In this document: piece after piece, positions 63,789-64,000 of the stretch | How the letters are laid out: each line of letters starts with the position of its first letter | How positions within the stretch are numbered: position 1 is the first letter of the stretch | NCBI GenBank assembly: GCA_963764585.1 | Contig: CAVXTB010000011.1 | Coordinates: forward strand, 124,001-188,000 | Reading direction: 5' to 3' | Origin: JAOPZW01 sp963764585 | Lineage (GTDB): Bacteria; Actinomycetota; Thermoleophilia; Solirubrobacterales; Solirubrobacteraceae | DNA length: 64,000 bases | The notes under the pieces: model-generated | The model's database searches: none | What the model was told of the DNA's origin: nothing | The model's input: the letters and a program-made list of their open reading frames with translations, nothing else | Translations under genes and position numbers: made by a program

Positions 63789-64000
63789 CGCGCCGGCGGC
63801 CGCGAGGACGACGGCCGCCAGGAACGCGGCGAGCAGCGCGAGCCCGACCATGCCCAGGTCGGCCAGCGTCTGCAGCTCGAGCGAGTGGGCGTTGCGCACG
63901 CGCTCGTCGATCGTGCGCCGGCGCAGCCATTCGACCGCGAAGGCGCCGGGGCCGGCGCCGGCGATCGGGTGGTCGGCGGCGACGTCGATCGCCACGCGCC
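63522..64000 (-). CDS. O-antigen ligase-like protein, C-terminal part (partial)
   Basis: The gene runs off the window end; only its 3' part (about 159 residues) is visible. DVAADHPIAGAGPGAFAVEW followed by RNAHSLELQTLADLGMVGLA is the conserved loop and helix of the Wzy_C/O-antigen ligase family, and two or three hydrophobic helices follow. The last 40 residues are acidic and low-complexity. It overlaps the convergent flippase by 267 nt. Confidence 0.88.
   Translation of the reverse strand, partial: RVAIDVAADHPIAGAGPGAFAVEWLRRRTIDERVRNAHSLELQTLADLGMVGLALLAAFLAAVVLAAAGALRADRALAAGPAAGALTWALHAGLDWDWEMPALTLVAIALAGLLLCTAGAADGTRELADERALEPQAERRDDQAEDPDLDERLGLRPA

Overview
This is GC-rich DNA (about three quarters G+C) with dense, overlapping genes, many GTG and TTG starts and almost no spacer. 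Gene content points to an actinobacterium: a LexA-type SOS box at uvrA, an ECF41-type sigma factor, a PAS-BTAD regulator, SHOCT/DUF1707-FHA and AbiEi-DUF559 proteins. My best guess is class Thermoleophilia (Solirubrobacterales), inferred from overall protein style rather than from a marker gene. I found no rRNA, tRNA, CRISPR array, transposase, integrase or phage gene.

Layout. 1-8.1 kb: the 3' end of a secreted protein, a TetR/MFS efflux pair behind two matched operators, a membrane protein, SOS-controlled uvrA and an AraC regulator. 8.1-13.1 kb: a decayed gene, a three-gene bacterial PH-domain operon, a TylF-like methyltransferase, a second AraC regulator and a VOC protein. 13.1-18.2 kb: a minus-strand operon of LysM/transglycosylase, GAF-GGDEF-HD-GYP protein, ECF41 sigma factor, SnoaL protein and a beheaded metallo-hydrolase that ends at the edge of a palindromic repeat element.

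18.3-34.9 kb is the first surface-polysaccharide locus. It has the parts of a Wzx/Wzy-type pathway: an initiating phosphoglycosyltransferase, a GT26 enzyme, several GT2/GT4 enzymes, a pyruvyltransferase, acetyltransferases, an FkbM methyltransferase, a flippase, a Wzz-like chain-length protein and an O-antigen ligase-like polymerase. A LuxR-type protein leads the minus-strand operon, and a PAS-winged helix-BTAD regulator is divergent from it. Two paralogous secreted proteins of unknown function sit in this locus beside acyltransferase and glycosyltransferase genes.

34.9-49.8 kb is mostly housekeeping: a PiT phosphate transporter with its PhoU-like partner, a secreted CocE-type hydrolase, an AbiEi-DUF559 protein, panB/panC with a DUF2520 reductase-like gene, a family-4 uracil-DNA glycosylase, small enzymes, an FHA protein and a membrane HD-GYP protein. 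49.8-64 kb is a second polysaccharide locus (GT2, two GT4, two GT39-like membrane proteins, flippase, O-antigen ligase). It is interrupted by a second copy of the repeat element, a molybdopterin oxidoreductase coupled to a secreted collagen-Hcp-like protein, an ABC exporter and a frameshifted acyltransferase.

The observations I rank highest are: (1) a roughly 295-bp palindromic element present twice, whose arms are conserved while the apical stem differs in sequence yet stays self-complementary; (2) the secreted collagen-Hcp fusion; (3) the paralogous secreted family; (4) a symmetric divergent promoter at 51.7 kb; (5) a recurrent -10 box placed 6-11 nt before start codons, suggesting widespread leaderless transcripts; and (6) near-universal overlap of convergent gene ends.
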